From positions 1-46,012 of the forward strand of contig JANQPY010000009.1 in the NCBI GenBank assembly GCA_028285245.1: a DNA stretch of 46,012 nt. Reading direction: 5' to 3'. This document shows positions 1-7,367 of this stretch, piece by piece. Source of the DNA: Gammaproteobacteria bacterium (GTDB taxonomy: Bacteria; Pseudomonadota; Gammaproteobacteria; Steroidobacterales; GCA-2729495). A model generated the notes under the pieces. It had not been told where the DNA came from, did not search any database, and saw only the letters and a program-made list of their open reading frames with translations. Position numbers and translations under genes: made by a program. Positions within the stretch are counted from its first letter, which is position 1, and each line of letters starts with the position of its first letter.

Positions 1-269
1 ATCCAGTCCGATGTCGGAAAAGCTGACAGGGGCGGGGCGCCCGCAAGCTATTGATTGAAAGTCGCTACACGCAGGTGGCGTGAACTGCGTCACAGCACCC
101 GACGCCGGCCGTGTCGCGAATGTTTACAGATGCCGCATTGTTGATCCGAACGCGCGTCAGGCCGGTTTCCCCGCGGGGCCTGAGTGAGTAGAAAACTTCG
201 TGATCTGTTCCACAGTTTTCCGGTGGAGCACCTGCTTTTTGTTAAGTCGTTGGGTATCGCACTGGAAAC
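1..269. other. Left-edge region without a recognised gene; possible upstream activating sites
   Basis: No gene can be recognised here. Two plus-strand frames are open from the window edge to stops at 52-54 and 56-58, too short to identify, so the end of a gene from outside may lie here. A 7-bp inverted repeat (157-163 with 177-183) and a 5-bp one (209-213 with 223-227) lie about 115-140 and 70-85 bases upstream of the inferred start of the small RNA. The first is at the usual distance for an enhancer-binding protein acting on a sigma-54 promoter. Assigning them to a regulator is inference. Confidence 0.3.
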
Positions 270-285
270 TGGCACGCGACCTGCA
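270..285 (+). promoter_or_regulatory. Sigma-54 (RpoN) promoter of the small RNA
   Basis: The sequence TGGCACG-N4-CTGCA matches the RpoN consensus TGGCACG-N4-TTGCA with one mismatch. The invariant GG is at 271-272 and the invariant GC at 283-284, with the required 10-base gap. Transcription would begin about 12 bases after the GC, near 296. An activator of the NtrC family would be needed. The downstream RNA with its terminator, and the lack of a convincing open reading frame in this orientation, support use of this promoter for a non-coding transcript. Confidence 0.8.
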
Positions 286-295
286 ACATAGACAG

Positions 296-436
296 CAGAA
301 CCCAACAGCCATTGAGTTCTCCTTCGACAACACAGCCAAGAGGCCTGACAACAACAACAAATAACAGGCCGATAATAAGAACAATAAAAATCTATCCGCG
401 CCCTTCGAGCCGCTCCCTTACCGGAGCGGCTTTTTT
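296..436 (+). ncRNA. CrcZ-like small RNA (putative Hfq/Crc decoy)
   Basis: A transcript of about 140 nt is predicted from the sigma-54 promoter to the terminator at 409-436. It is rich in AANAANAA (CA) motifs: overlapping copies at 350-357 and 353-360, then a run at 374-381, 377-384, 380-387 and 383-390. The first group sits in the 17-nt loop of a GGCCTG/CAGGCC hairpin (342-347 with 365-370). In Pseudomonas, CrcZ and CrcY are sigma-54/CbrB-driven RNAs whose looped CA motifs sequester Hfq-Crc and relieve carbon catabolite repression. Promoter type, size, motif type and terminator all agree here. I see no evidence of primary-sequence homology, so the functional assignment is inference. No convincing peptide is encoded in this orientation. 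Confidence 0.7.
409..436 (+). terminator. Rho-independent terminator of the small RNA
   Basis: A perfect 8-bp stem, GCCGCTCC (409-416) with GGAGCGGC (423-430), and a 6-nt loop are followed directly by six T residues (431-436). It ends the plus-strand transcript from the sigma-54 promoter. Confidence 0.9.
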
Positions 437-467
437 CTTGCGTGGACGTTCGACCAAGCGATCTTGC

Positions 468-504
468 GTCAGACCCCATGCATAGTGCTCTGGGTCTGAC
501 CCAG
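468..504. repeat. REP-like palindromic repeat
   Basis: A perfect odd-centred palindrome, CTGGGTC-T-GACCCAG, lies at 490-504. Its left half also pairs with GTCAGACCC at 468-476, giving a 9-bp stem with 492-500. The element sits between two terminators and outside genes, as expected of REP-type intergenic repeats. Whether it recurs in the genome cannot be seen from this window. Confidence 0.45.
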
Positions 505-516
505 TTTCATGGCCGC

Positions 517-549
517 AAAAAAACGGCGGCAGGGTTGCCCCTGCCGCCG
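517..549 (-). terminator. Rho-independent terminator of the outer-membrane protein gene
   Basis: An 11-bp perfect inverted repeat (524-534 with 539-549, 4-nt loop) is followed on the minus strand by seven T residues (523-517). It lies 24 bases past the stop codon of the minus-strand gene at 574-1239. Confidence 0.9.
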
Positions 550-573
550 CTTGTTCCGTCGGGTTACGGGCTC

Positions 574-1239
574 TTAGAGCACGTCGCCGCCGAAGGAGTA
601 GCGCAGATCGAAGGTCGCGGAGTCGCCGCCCAGGACAGACACCGCACCGGCGAGCACGTCATTGATAGCCAGGGACAGGCCGGCTGAGAAGTTCTGGTTG
701 AAGTGCCAGCGGCCGCCGATCTGGGCACCGAAGTCTGTGACCTCACCATCGGGCAAGCCAGCAACGTTGACGTCCAGATCACTCCAGCTAATCAACGCGT
801 GCCACTCGAACACTTCGTTCCAGACCTGACGAACACCAGTGGTCACGCCAAAGCCATCAAGTTCGCCGTCCGAACCAGCCGTGCCGTCATCGCCATCAGC
901 ATCGATGTAGAACAGTTCAGCCACAAAGTCGGTGGTCTCATTGATCGCCGGATGCACACCACCGCGCAGCTCAAAACCGTCAAAATCGAAATCGGGGTCG
1001 CCGCCGCCAATCTCAGACGAGCCGTCGAAGTACCGAAGCTGCCCGTGGCCAATGTCGGCGAAGCCCAGGCTACCGCGGATGTCAAAAGCATCCACGTCAC
1101 CGCCTACTCCGCCAGCCTCAACGCTATCAGCAGCCCAGTAGCCAATCTGGCCATACGTCCACTGCGGACCTTCAGCCAGCGCGGCGCCGGAAAACGCCAG
1201 TGCAGCGGCCAGGCCGCCTACTTTAAATACCTGATGCAT
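574..1239 (-). CDS. Small outer-membrane beta-barrel protein
   Basis: A 221-residue secreted protein. The signal peptide is about residues 1-22 (hydrophobic stretch, ending ALA before EGPQW). The remainder shows alternating polar/hydrophobic strands with Gly and aromatic residues, and Asp/Gly-rich loops such as GGGDPDFDFDGFE and DADGDDGTAGSDGE, as in small porin-like barrels (YfaZ/OMP_b-brl type). The last strand (FDLRYSFGGDVL) lacks the usual terminal Phe. The start at 1239 is chosen because a strong AAGGGGG ribosome binding site precedes it and the signal peptide begins there; a longer frame to 1347 adds nothing recognisable. Monocistronic, with its own terminator. The acidic loops may bind cations, but the substrate is unknown. 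Confidence 0.8.
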   Translation of the reverse strand: MHQVFKVGGLAAALAFSGAALAEGPQWTYGQIGYWAADSVEAGGVGGDVDAFDIRGSLGFADIGHGQLRYFDGSSEIGGGDPDFDFDGFELRGGVHPAINETTDFVAELFYIDADGDDGTAGSDGELDGFGVTTGVRQVWNEVFEWHALISWSDLDVNVAGLPDGEVTDFGAQIGGRWHFNQNFSAGLSLAINDVLAGAVSVLGGDSATFDLRYSFGGDVL

Positions 1240-1536
1240 AGTAATTCCCCCTTGTTGGGATTTTCGCAACATACAAAGTAACCCCCCGCTGGACGTCTGG
1301 CCCGTTGCGGGGGCGCGAAGTATGTATAAAACCCTGTATTGATGCAAACTCCAGCTGTATCAAAAAAGCCACAGCCTGGCTCTTTTGGCGAGCGTACCGA
1401 GGATGTTGCGAAATTGAGACACCCGACTCAGGGCTTTGTACAGACCCCCGAAACTCGCGAACGGGGGTAGTCAGGCTCACCGCCGGCTGCGCTCGAGGCG
1501 CATTGCATTCCGCCCGGCGACAGGTATGGTTCCGGC

Positions 1537-2298
1537 ATGCTGAGCTCTCCGCCCGCGCCGGGAAATAGCGCGCTAGCCCTATTCCTGGATCTTGACGGCA
1601 CGCTGGTTGAGCTGGGCCCGGATCCCGCAGCCGTGAAGGCAGATGCCGCGCTGCAACGTCTACTCGCGGCCGCCAGCAGGGCGTTGTCGGGAGCGCTGGC
1701 CGTAGTCTCCGGGAGAACCGTGGCGAGTCTGGACCAGGTCCTGAGTCCGCTCGTGCTGCCGGCAGCAGGCATACACGGGCTGGAGTACCGCCGGCTGCCG
1801 GGGCAAGCACCACAGCGAGCTGATAGCTCTGAGCTACCGGCGGACATCCGCGGAGAACTCGACGAGCTGGCTTCCGCGCACCCGGGTCTGTTGATAGAAC
1901 ACAAGGGCGAGAGCGCCGCGGTTCACTATCGCCGCGCGCCTGAGCTGGAGTCTCTCGTCAATGCAAAGCTGGAGGCAGCCCAAGAGCGGCTGGGTAAAGC
2001 GTTCTCCATTCAGATGGGCAAAATGGTGAGCGAACTGAAGCCATCGGGTGCGAGCAAGGGTGACGCAGTGAAACGCTTCATGCAGTCGCAGCCGTTTGCA
2101 GGGAGGCTACCGGTGTTCGTCGGCGATGACGCGACCGATGAGTTCGGCTTCGATGCGGTAAACGCGGCCGGCGGCTGGAGCATTCGGGTCGGCGACGCCG
2201 TGGCACCCACCCGCGCGGCCTTTCAGCTTAGCGACGTCCGTGCCGTGCATGCGTGGCTAACTTCCATCGCCGACTCTCAACCGAGGCATTGCGCTTGA
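1537..2298 (+). CDS. otsB: Trehalose-6-phosphate phosphatase (OtsB)
   Basis: A 253-residue HAD-superfamily phosphatase that removes phosphate from trehalose 6-phosphate, the last step of OtsA/OtsB trehalose synthesis in the cytoplasm. Motif I is FLDLDGTL with nucleophile Asp18 and Asp20. The Ser/Thr motif is in VVSGRTVA (about 57-64). The Lys motif is in the LKPSGASKGDA region (about 167-177). Motif IV is VFVGDDATDEFGF near 193-205. Length is normal for bacterial OtsB. It is first in the operon otsB, GH15, otsA, glk. Its stop overlaps the inferred TTG start of the GH15 gene (TTGA at 2295-2298). No strong ribosome binding site precedes the ATG. Confidence 0.93.
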   Translation: MLSSPPAPGNSALALFLDLDGTLVELGPDPAAVKADAALQRLLAAASRALSGALAVVSGRTVASLDQVLSPLVLPAAGIHGLEYRRLPGQAPQRADSSELPADIRGELDELASAHPGLLIEHKGESAAVHYRRAPELESLVNAKLEAAQERLGKAFSIQMGKMVSELKPSGASKGDAVKRFMQSQPFAGRLPVFVGDDATDEFGFDAVNAAGGWSIRVGDAVAPTRAAFQLSDVRAVHAWLTSIADSQPRHCA

Positions 2299-4076
2299 AC
2301 ACACTAGAGCTGGCCGTGGTCGGCAACTGCCAGGTTGGTGCGTTAATCGACGCTAAGGGCAGCATCGTCTGGTCATGCCTGCCCAGGCTGGATTCCAACC
2401 CCGCATTCTGCAGCCTGCTTGAGCCCGCTGCCGCCGATGGACGCGGCATCTACGAAGTCGAGCTACTGGATTTCGAACGCGCCGAGCAGCAGTACGTGCG
2501 CAACACGCCGATTGTCGAGACAACGCTCTACGACAAACACGGCAATGCTGTTCGCATCACCGACTTCGCGCCGCGCTTCCAGCTGTTTGGCCGCACATAT
2601 CACCCTGTCATGCTGATTCGCACACTCACTCCGGTCCACGGCTGGCCGCGGCTGTGCGTGCGCCTGCGGCCCGCTGCGAACTACGGCGAGCAGCGTGCGG
2701 AAGTGACTCACGGCAGCAATCACCTGCGCTTCCTGCTCCCGGAATCGGTGTTGCGCCTGACGACGGACGTGCCGCTGACCGCGGTGATGGAAGAAACACC
2801 CTTCGTTCTGAATCGGCCGCGTCACCTCATTCTCGGTACGGATGAATCAATCCCTGAAGGGGTAGAGAAGCTGGCTGTAGAACACCTGGTGCAGACGAAG
2901 ACCTACTGGGAAAGCTGGGTGCGTGGCCTCGCAATTCCATTCGAGTGGCAAAGCGCGGTGATTCGCGCCGCCATCACACTCAAGCTCTGCACCTTTGAAG
3001 ATACGGGCGCCGTCGTCGCGGCCCTGACCACGTCCGTTCCGGAGGCGCCGGACAGCGGACGCAACTGGGACTATCGCTACTGCTGGATTCGCGACAGCTA
3101 TTTCGTGGTCAAGGCACTGAACAGCCTCGGCGCCACCAAGACGATGAATGACTACTTGCGCTATGTGTTGAACGTCTCGCTGGAGGCAGGCGATCACCTG
3201 CAGCCGGTGTACGGCATCAGCGGCACGGACAAGCTGATCGAGCGCAGTGTGGACTCGCTAGCGGGCTATCGCGGTATGGGCCCCGTCCGCGTCGGCAACC
3301 AGGCATACGAACAGGTGCAGCACGACGTGTACGGTTCGGTCATTCTCTCCGCAACCCAATACTTTTTTGATGAACGGCTGGATGCTCCGGGCGACGAAAG
3401 CAACTTCGAGCGTCTCGAGGCGCTTGGCGAGCGCGCTGCCGCGTTATTTGACGAACCTGACGCCGGTATCTGGGAGTACCGCGGCAGACAGCGTGTCCAC
3501 ACCTTTTCCAGCGTGATGTGCTGGGCCGCCTGCGACCGGCTCGCCATCATCGCCGAACATCTGGGCCTGACCGATCGCGCCGCGCATTGGCGGGACCGGG
3601 CATCGCATATCCACGCCGTGATCTGCGAGCAGGCCTGGGACGAGCAGCGGCAAGCATTCACCGTGGCCTTCGGCGTCCCGGAAATGGACGCCAGCGTGCT
3701 CGTGATGCCGAGCCTGGGCTTTCTGCCGGCTAACGATCCGCGCTTCATCAGCACGCTTGAAGTGATCGAGCGGGAGCTGCGCCGGGGCGACCACCTGCTG
3801 CGCTACCGGGCGGCAGACGATTTCGGGGAACCGGAAAACGCTTTTAATGTATGTACCTTCTGGTACATCGACGCGCTGGCTGATGTTGGCCGCGAGGCCG
3901 AAGCGCGCGAGCTGTTTGAGAACATGCTCGCCTGCCGCACAAAACTCGGGTTGCTTTCGGAAGACTTAAACGCCGAAACGGGCGAGCTGTGGGGCAATTT
4001 CCCGCAAACCTATAGCATGGTGGGCATTATCAACGCGGCTCGACGGCTCAGCCGTAGCTGGGAAGAAGCGCTCTGA
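2295..4076 (+). CDS. Glycoside hydrolase family 15 protein (trehalase or glucoamylase-like)
   Basis: About 593 residues with the two-part bacterial GH15 layout: an N-terminal beta domain (GNCQVGALIDAKGSIVW...) and an (alpha/alpha)6 barrel. Hallmarks are NWDYRYCWIRDS, GYRGMGPVRVGNQA, GIWEYRG (probable catalytic acid) and SEDLNAETGELWGNFPQTYS. The start is placed at TTG 2295, overlapping the otsB stop. GAGG lies upstream, and the family N-terminus (L-x-x-VVGNCQ) begins here. A longer ATG at 2253 would overlap otsB by 46 bases. GH15 includes glucoamylases and actinobacterial trehalases. Position between otsB and otsA with glk downstream favours action on trehalose or an alpha-glucan; the substrate is inferred. 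Confidence 0.88.
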   Translation: MNTLELAVVGNCQVGALIDAKGSIVWSCLPRLDSNPAFCSLLEPAAADGRGIYEVELLDFERAEQQYVRNTPIVETTLYDKHGNAVRITDFAPRFQLFGRTYHPVMLIRTLTPVHGWPRLCVRLRPAANYGEQRAEVTHGSNHLRFLLPESVLRLTTDVPLTAVMEETPFVLNRPRHLILGTDESIPEGVEKLAVEHLVQTKTYWESWVRGLAIPFEWQSAVIRAAITLKLCTFEDTGAVVAALTTSVPEAPDSGRNWDYRYCWIRDSYFVVKALNSLGATKTMNDYLRYVLNVSLEAGDHLQPVYGISGTDKLIERSVDSLAGYRGMGPVRVGNQAYEQVQHDVYGSVILSATQYFFDERLDAPGDESNFERLEALGERAAALFDEPDAGIWEYRGRQRVHTFSSVMCWAACDRLAIIAEHLGLTDRAAHWRDRASHIHAVICEQAWDEQRQAFTVAFGVPEMDASVLVMPSLGFLPANDPRFISTLEVIERELRRGDHLLRYRAADDFGEPENAFNVCTFWYIDALADVGREAEARELFENMLACRTKLGLLSEDLNAETGELWGNFPQTYSMVGIINAARRLSRSWEEAL

Positions 4077-5467
4077 GCCGGCTTATCACAGTGTCCAACC
4101 GGGTAGCGCGCCCGAAGGGTGGCGCTAAGTCTGCGGGCGGCCTGGCCGTCGGCGTGCTCGCAGCGCTGCAGGAGCACGGCGGTGTCTGGTTTGGCTGGAA
4201 CGGCAACACCATTCGCGGTGAACCCGGCGACCCAACACTCGAGACCGACGGCCCAATCACGTACGCCACCATTGATTTAAACGCCCGCGCCTATGAGCTG
4301 TACTACAACGGGTTCAGCAACCAGGCGCTGTGGCCTATCTGCCATTACCTGCTGGGTTTTTTCCGCTACGACCGCCGGGAGTTTGACGAGTACCGGCGAG
4401 TTAATGCGCTCTTCGCACGCAAGCTCGCACCGCTGCTAAAGCCCGACGACGTCATCTGGGTGCACGACTACCACCTGATCCCGATGGCCTCGGAACTCCG
4501 CCGGGCAGGCGTCACCCAGCCGATCGGTTTTTTCCTGCATGTGCCGTTTCCCGATGTCGAAGTTCTGCGCGTGCTCCCCGTGTACCAGCAGCTGCTGCGC
4601 GCCCTGTGCAGCTACGACGTGGTCGGATTCCACACACAGCGAGATCTGCGCTCGTTCCGGGAGGCCATCACCGAGCGGGAAATCGGTTCCGAACGGGCCG
4701 ATCGCCGCGGATCGCGACCGGGCACGCCGATGGTTGCCGACGTATTTCCGATTGGTCTTGATGTGGACGACTGTCAGCACCAGGCACAGGAAACTGGCGA
4801 ACAGGAAAACGTGCAGCGCATGGTCCGCCATCTGCACGGCCGGGATTTAATCATCGGCGTTGACCGGCTCGACTACAGCAAAGGCCTGGAGGAGCGATTC
4901 AACGCCTATGAGCGTCTGCTGGAAAACTACCCGGCTAATCGCAACCATGTCTCTTACATTCAGATCGCGCCGACCACCCGGTCCGGCATCCGGCAGTACA
5001 CAGAAATCCGCGAAACGCTCGAGCAGCAGGCAGGACGCATCAACGGGCGGTTTGCCGATATCGACTGGGTTCCCATCCGCTACCTGAATCGCGCCTTCGA
5101 CCGGCCCACACTGATGGCCTTCTTTCGCGAAGCGAGCGTTGGCCTGGTCACGCCCGTGCGTGACGGCATGAATCTGGTCGCAAAAGAATTCATTGCCGCG
5201 CAGGACCCGGATGATCCAGGCGTACTGGTGCTCTCAAGGCTGGCGGGTGCAGCCGACGAGCTGACCGGGGCAGTGCTGGTGAACCCCTATGACATTGACG
5301 GCGTTGCAGATGGCATACACACAGCGCTTAGCATGTCGCGCGAAGAACGGGTCAGCCGGCATGCTGACATGCTCAGGATGCTGCGTGAGAACGACATCAC
5401 CGCCTGGCGTACACGCTTCATGAACGCGCTGCTCGCTGCCCACGAACGCCGCGCCGCGGCCAACTAA
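4073..5467 (+). CDS. otsA: Trehalose-6-phosphate synthase (OtsA), CTG start
   Basis: A GT20 glycosyltransferase that joins UDP-glucose and glucose 6-phosphate to trehalose 6-phosphate. Motifs include [58 protein letters not shown] and the NDP-sugar site [10 protein letters not shown]. The ATG-free 5' end is best read from CTG 4073. This gives an N-terminus (CTG)[10 protein letters not shown] that lines up residue for residue with E. coli OtsA MSRLVVVSNRI. A GGAAGAA ribosome binding site lies 7 bases upstream, and the codon overlaps the GH15 stop (CTGA, 4073-4076). A GTG start at 4091 would remove the beginning of the glucose-6-phosphate binding strand. Length is 464 residues (E. coli 474). 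It overlaps glk by one base. Confidence 0.93.
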   Translation: MSRLITVSNRVARPKGGAKSAGGLAVGVLAALQEHGGVWFGWNGNTIRGEPGDPTLETDGPITYATIDLNARAYELYYNGFSNQALWPICHYLLGFFRYDRREFDEYRRVNALFARKLAPLLKPDDVIWVHDYHLIPMASELRRAGVTQPIGFFLHVPFPDVEVLRVLPVYQQLLRALCSYDVVGFHTQRDLRSFREAITEREIGSERADRRGSRPGTPMVADVFPIGLDVDDCQHQAQETGEQENVQRMVRHLHGRDLIIGVDRLDYSKGLEERFNAYERLLENYPANRNHVSYIQIAPTTRSGIRQYTEIRETLEQQAGRINGRFADIDWVPIRYLNRAFDRPTLMAFFREASVGLVTPVRDGMNLVAKEFIAAQDPDDPGVLVLSRLAGAADELTGAVLVNPYDIDGVADGIHTALSMSREERVSRHADMLRMLRENDITAWRTRFMNALLAAHERRAAAN

Positions 5468-6390
5468 TGAGCTGCCTGATCGCCGATATCGGCGGTACCA
5501 ACACGCGATGCGCGCTGGCTATCGATGGCCAACCGGTGGCCGTACGAACTTTTGCAAACGCCGAGTTTGACGGCGCTCATGCAGTTCTCGACCGCTACCT
5601 GGCGGAGCTCGAGGGCTATGCGCGACCCGCCAGTGCTCTGCTCGCGGTGGCGGCGCCAGTTACCGGTAACGAGTTCCGGATGGTGAACCTCGACTGGGTG
5701 ATTTCGCTTGCCGAACTGCAGACCAGTCTGAAGCTGCGTGATGTCCGCGTGCTCAATGACTTTGAGGCATTGGCCTATTCCCTGCCCGTGCTGGCTGATG
5801 ACGACAAGCTGCAGATTGGGGGCGGCAGGCGGCGCGACAACAGCCCCTTGGCAGTCCTCGGACCCGGCACTGGCTTAGGCGTCGCTCAGCTAGTCCCAAC
5901 CGACACCGGCTGGCTTGCGGTGGCTGGAGAAGGGGGCCACGTCAGTCTCCCGGCGCGCAACGCCACGGAAGCCACGCTGATTGGCCAGGCAGCAGACAGA
6001 AACGGCTATTGCTCCGCGGAATGCCTGGTGTCGGGACCCGGCCTGGCGCGTTTGCACGCGCTGCTGCACGCAGAAAAGAGTGCCCCACCCGATGCAATAA
6101 CCAAGACGGCGCTGGCTGGCGAAGCCAGGGCGGCGCAAAGCCTGTCGGTGTTCTTTGAACTGCTTGGAACGGTTGCTGCCAATGTCGCGCTGACGCTAGG
6201 CGCCCGCGGCGGCGTGTTCATTGGCGGTGGCATCGTGCCGAGACTGGCCGAACTGTTCGCTCGCTCCGGTTTTCGTCAGCGCTTCGAATCCGCCGGACCC
6301 AATCACGACTACCTGCGCGATATTCCGACCTATCTGATCACCGCGGAACAGCCCGCACTGGCCGGACTGGCGTCACTGGCAGACCGCTGA
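5467..6390 (+). CDS. glk: Glucokinase
   Basis: A 307-residue Glk-type (PF02685) ATP-dependent glucokinase making glucose 6-phosphate from glucose. Features are the phosphate-binding N-terminus LIADIGGTNTR, VLNDFEALAYSLP with the probable catalytic Asp, GPGTGLGVAQLVP, GEGGHVSLPAR and LGARGGVFIGGGIVPRL. The ATG overlaps the otsA stop (TAATG), so translation is probably coupled. In this operon it could supply the glucose 6-phosphate used by OtsA and rephosphorylate glucose released by the GH15 enzyme. It ends the operon; a weak hairpin without a T tract follows. Confidence 0.93.
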   Translation: MSCLIADIGGTNTRCALAIDGQPVAVRTFANAEFDGAHAVLDRYLAELEGYARPASALLAVAAPVTGNEFRMVNLDWVISLAELQTSLKLRDVRVLNDFEALAYSLPVLADDDKLQIGGGRRRDNSPLAVLGPGTGLGVAQLVPTDTGWLAVAGEGGHVSLPARNATEATLIGQAADRNGYCSAECLVSGPGLARLHALLHAEKSAPPDAITKTALAGEARAAQSLSVFFELLGTVAANVALTLGARGGVFIGGGIVPRLAELFARSGFRQRFESAGPNHDYLRDIPTYLITAEQPALAGLASLADR

Positions 6391-6408
6391 AGCGAAGCAG
6401 GATTCTGC

Positions 6409-6915
6409 TTACGCATCGACATCACCCAGGAAGCCTGCCAGCGTTCTTTGGATCGTGACGATGGCATCAGTCAGCCGGTGATCGCTGTTCAGAATTTGCA
6501 AAGACGCCTGCGTTTGTTCAGCGAACCGTAGACTCCCTTGCCAGGGCACAACATCGTCATTCCAGCCGTGCACAATTTGTGTTGGACAGCGCGGTGGCGC
6601 GGGCAGATGCTCCTCAAAGCCGGGCAGATAGAGCGCAGGAGCCAGCAGAAACAGCCCGCGCGCCTTCACCGCCTCGGCTGCCGCAACTGATACGAAGCCG
6701 CCCATACTGCTGCCGACCAGCACCGGTCGCACGCTGCGCTCATTGCACCAGTCGATCAGTCTGGACGCGCGGGCGCGCGGGTCGGGCATGCCCTGATAGT
6801 CAATCGATTCGACTGCCCATCCTTCAGCCTGCGCGGTACTCGCCATAGCGCGAATCTTTGTGCCCCAGGGGCCACTCTCCTGGCCGTGTGAAAACACGAT
6901 TTGCCCGCGACTCAT
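6409..6915 (-). CDS. Small alpha/beta hydrolase
   Basis: A 168-residue compact alpha/beta hydrolase. The nucleophile elbow VGSSMGGF carries Ser70. The acid is in HGWNDDVVPW (about 117-126) and the His in NSDHRLTD (about 146). The N-terminal FSHGQESGPWGTKI forms the oxyanion region. Short lidless hydrolases of this kind (YcfP/YqiA-like) are esterases or thioesterases of mostly unknown substrate. The start overlaps the stop of the upstream alkyltransferase-like gene (ATGA, 6912-6915), so the two form a translationally coupled pair. Cytoplasmic; no signal peptide. Confidence 0.8.
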   Translation of the reverse strand: MSRGQIVFSHGQESGPWGTKIRAMASTAQAEGWAVESIDYQGMPDPRARASRLIDWCNERSVRPVLVGSSMGGFVSVAAAEAVKARGLFLLAPALYLPGFEEHLPAPPRCPTQIVHGWNDDVVPWQGSLRFAEQTQASLQILNSDHRLTDAIVTIQRTLAGFLGDVDA

Positions 6916-7289
6916 TCTCCTTGCCCCTCACCTTCGGCCGAAAACTCAGCGCCCCACAGCAGTTCATCAATCGTTGGATGCCAGGCAAACCGCTGCAGAT
7001 TGACGCGATCACCATCAACGGTCACGCCCTCGGCGCGCAGGCGCGCGATCTGCTCACGACGCTCCGGGCGGCCGTGCGGAATCGAGATTCGACCCGAAGC
7101 GGCAATTACACGGTGCCATGGCAGGCCTAATTCGGCGGGCGCGTGCCGCAACACCCAGGCAACCCGCCGAGCGCCGCGCGGGTGTCCGGCGAGTTTCGCC
7201 AACTGACCGTAGCTGGCGACGCAGCCCGGCGGGATCGCTGCAATCACCCGCACGATCGACTGATGATTGCTGCGCGTTGCTGCTGTCAT
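6912..7289 (-). CDS. atl: Alkyltransferase-like DNA-binding protein (ATL, MGMT family)
   Basis: A 125-residue protein with the DNA-binding domain of O6-methylguanine-DNA methyltransferase: the helix-turn-helix region ([20 protein letters not shown]) and the active-site motif. In that motif PWHRV replaces PCHRV, so Trp58 stands where the acceptor Cys would be. This marks the non-enzymatic ATL family, which binds O6-alkylguanine and channels it to nucleotide excision repair. It is slightly longer than E. coli YbaZ/Atl at the C-terminus. It is upstream of and coupled to the hydrolase gene. A 12-bp inverted repeat (7295-7330) lies just before its start. Confidence 0.88.
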   Translation of the reverse strand: MTAATRSNHQSIVRVIAAIPPGCVASYGQLAKLAGHPRGARRVAWVLRHAPAELGLPWHRVIAASGRISIPHGRPERREQIARLRAEGVTVDGDRVNLQRFAWHPTIDELLWGAEFSAEGEGQGE

Positions 7290-7294
7290 CGCCC

Positions 7295-7330
7295 GTCACT
7301 GTACCGGAGATGTAGTTTCGGTACAGTGAC
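7295..7330. promoter_or_regulatory. 12-bp perfect inverted repeat between divergent genes
   Basis: GTCACTGTACCG (7295-7306) and CGGTACAGTGAC (7319-7330) are perfect inverse complements separated by 12 bases. The repeat fills much of the 78-bp gap between the start of the ATL gene (7289, minus) and that of the oxoprolinase gene (7368, plus). No T tract follows on either strand, so a terminator is unlikely. A dimeric repressor or activator site controlling both genes is the simplest reading. It is not a LexA box: the CTGT and ACAG are 20 bases apart instead of 8. Confidence 0.55.
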
Positions 7331-7367
7331 TGCCCCGCTCGCTCACCAAAGAAATGCCGCCGGGACA

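Noticed and set aside
90..479. Minus-strand open frames across the small-RNA region (90-479 and 157-384)
   Set aside because: They run antisense over the sigma-54 promoter, the RNA and its terminator, lack a ribosome binding site and recognisable domains, and are Cys/Arg-rich shadow translations.
6393..6411. Small hairpin after glk
   Set aside because: A 6-bp AAGCAG/CTGCTT stem without a T tract; not a convincing terminator.
7299..7326. LexA-like CTGT...ACAG near the ATL gene
   Set aside because: The two halves are 20 bases apart; LexA boxes need 8.
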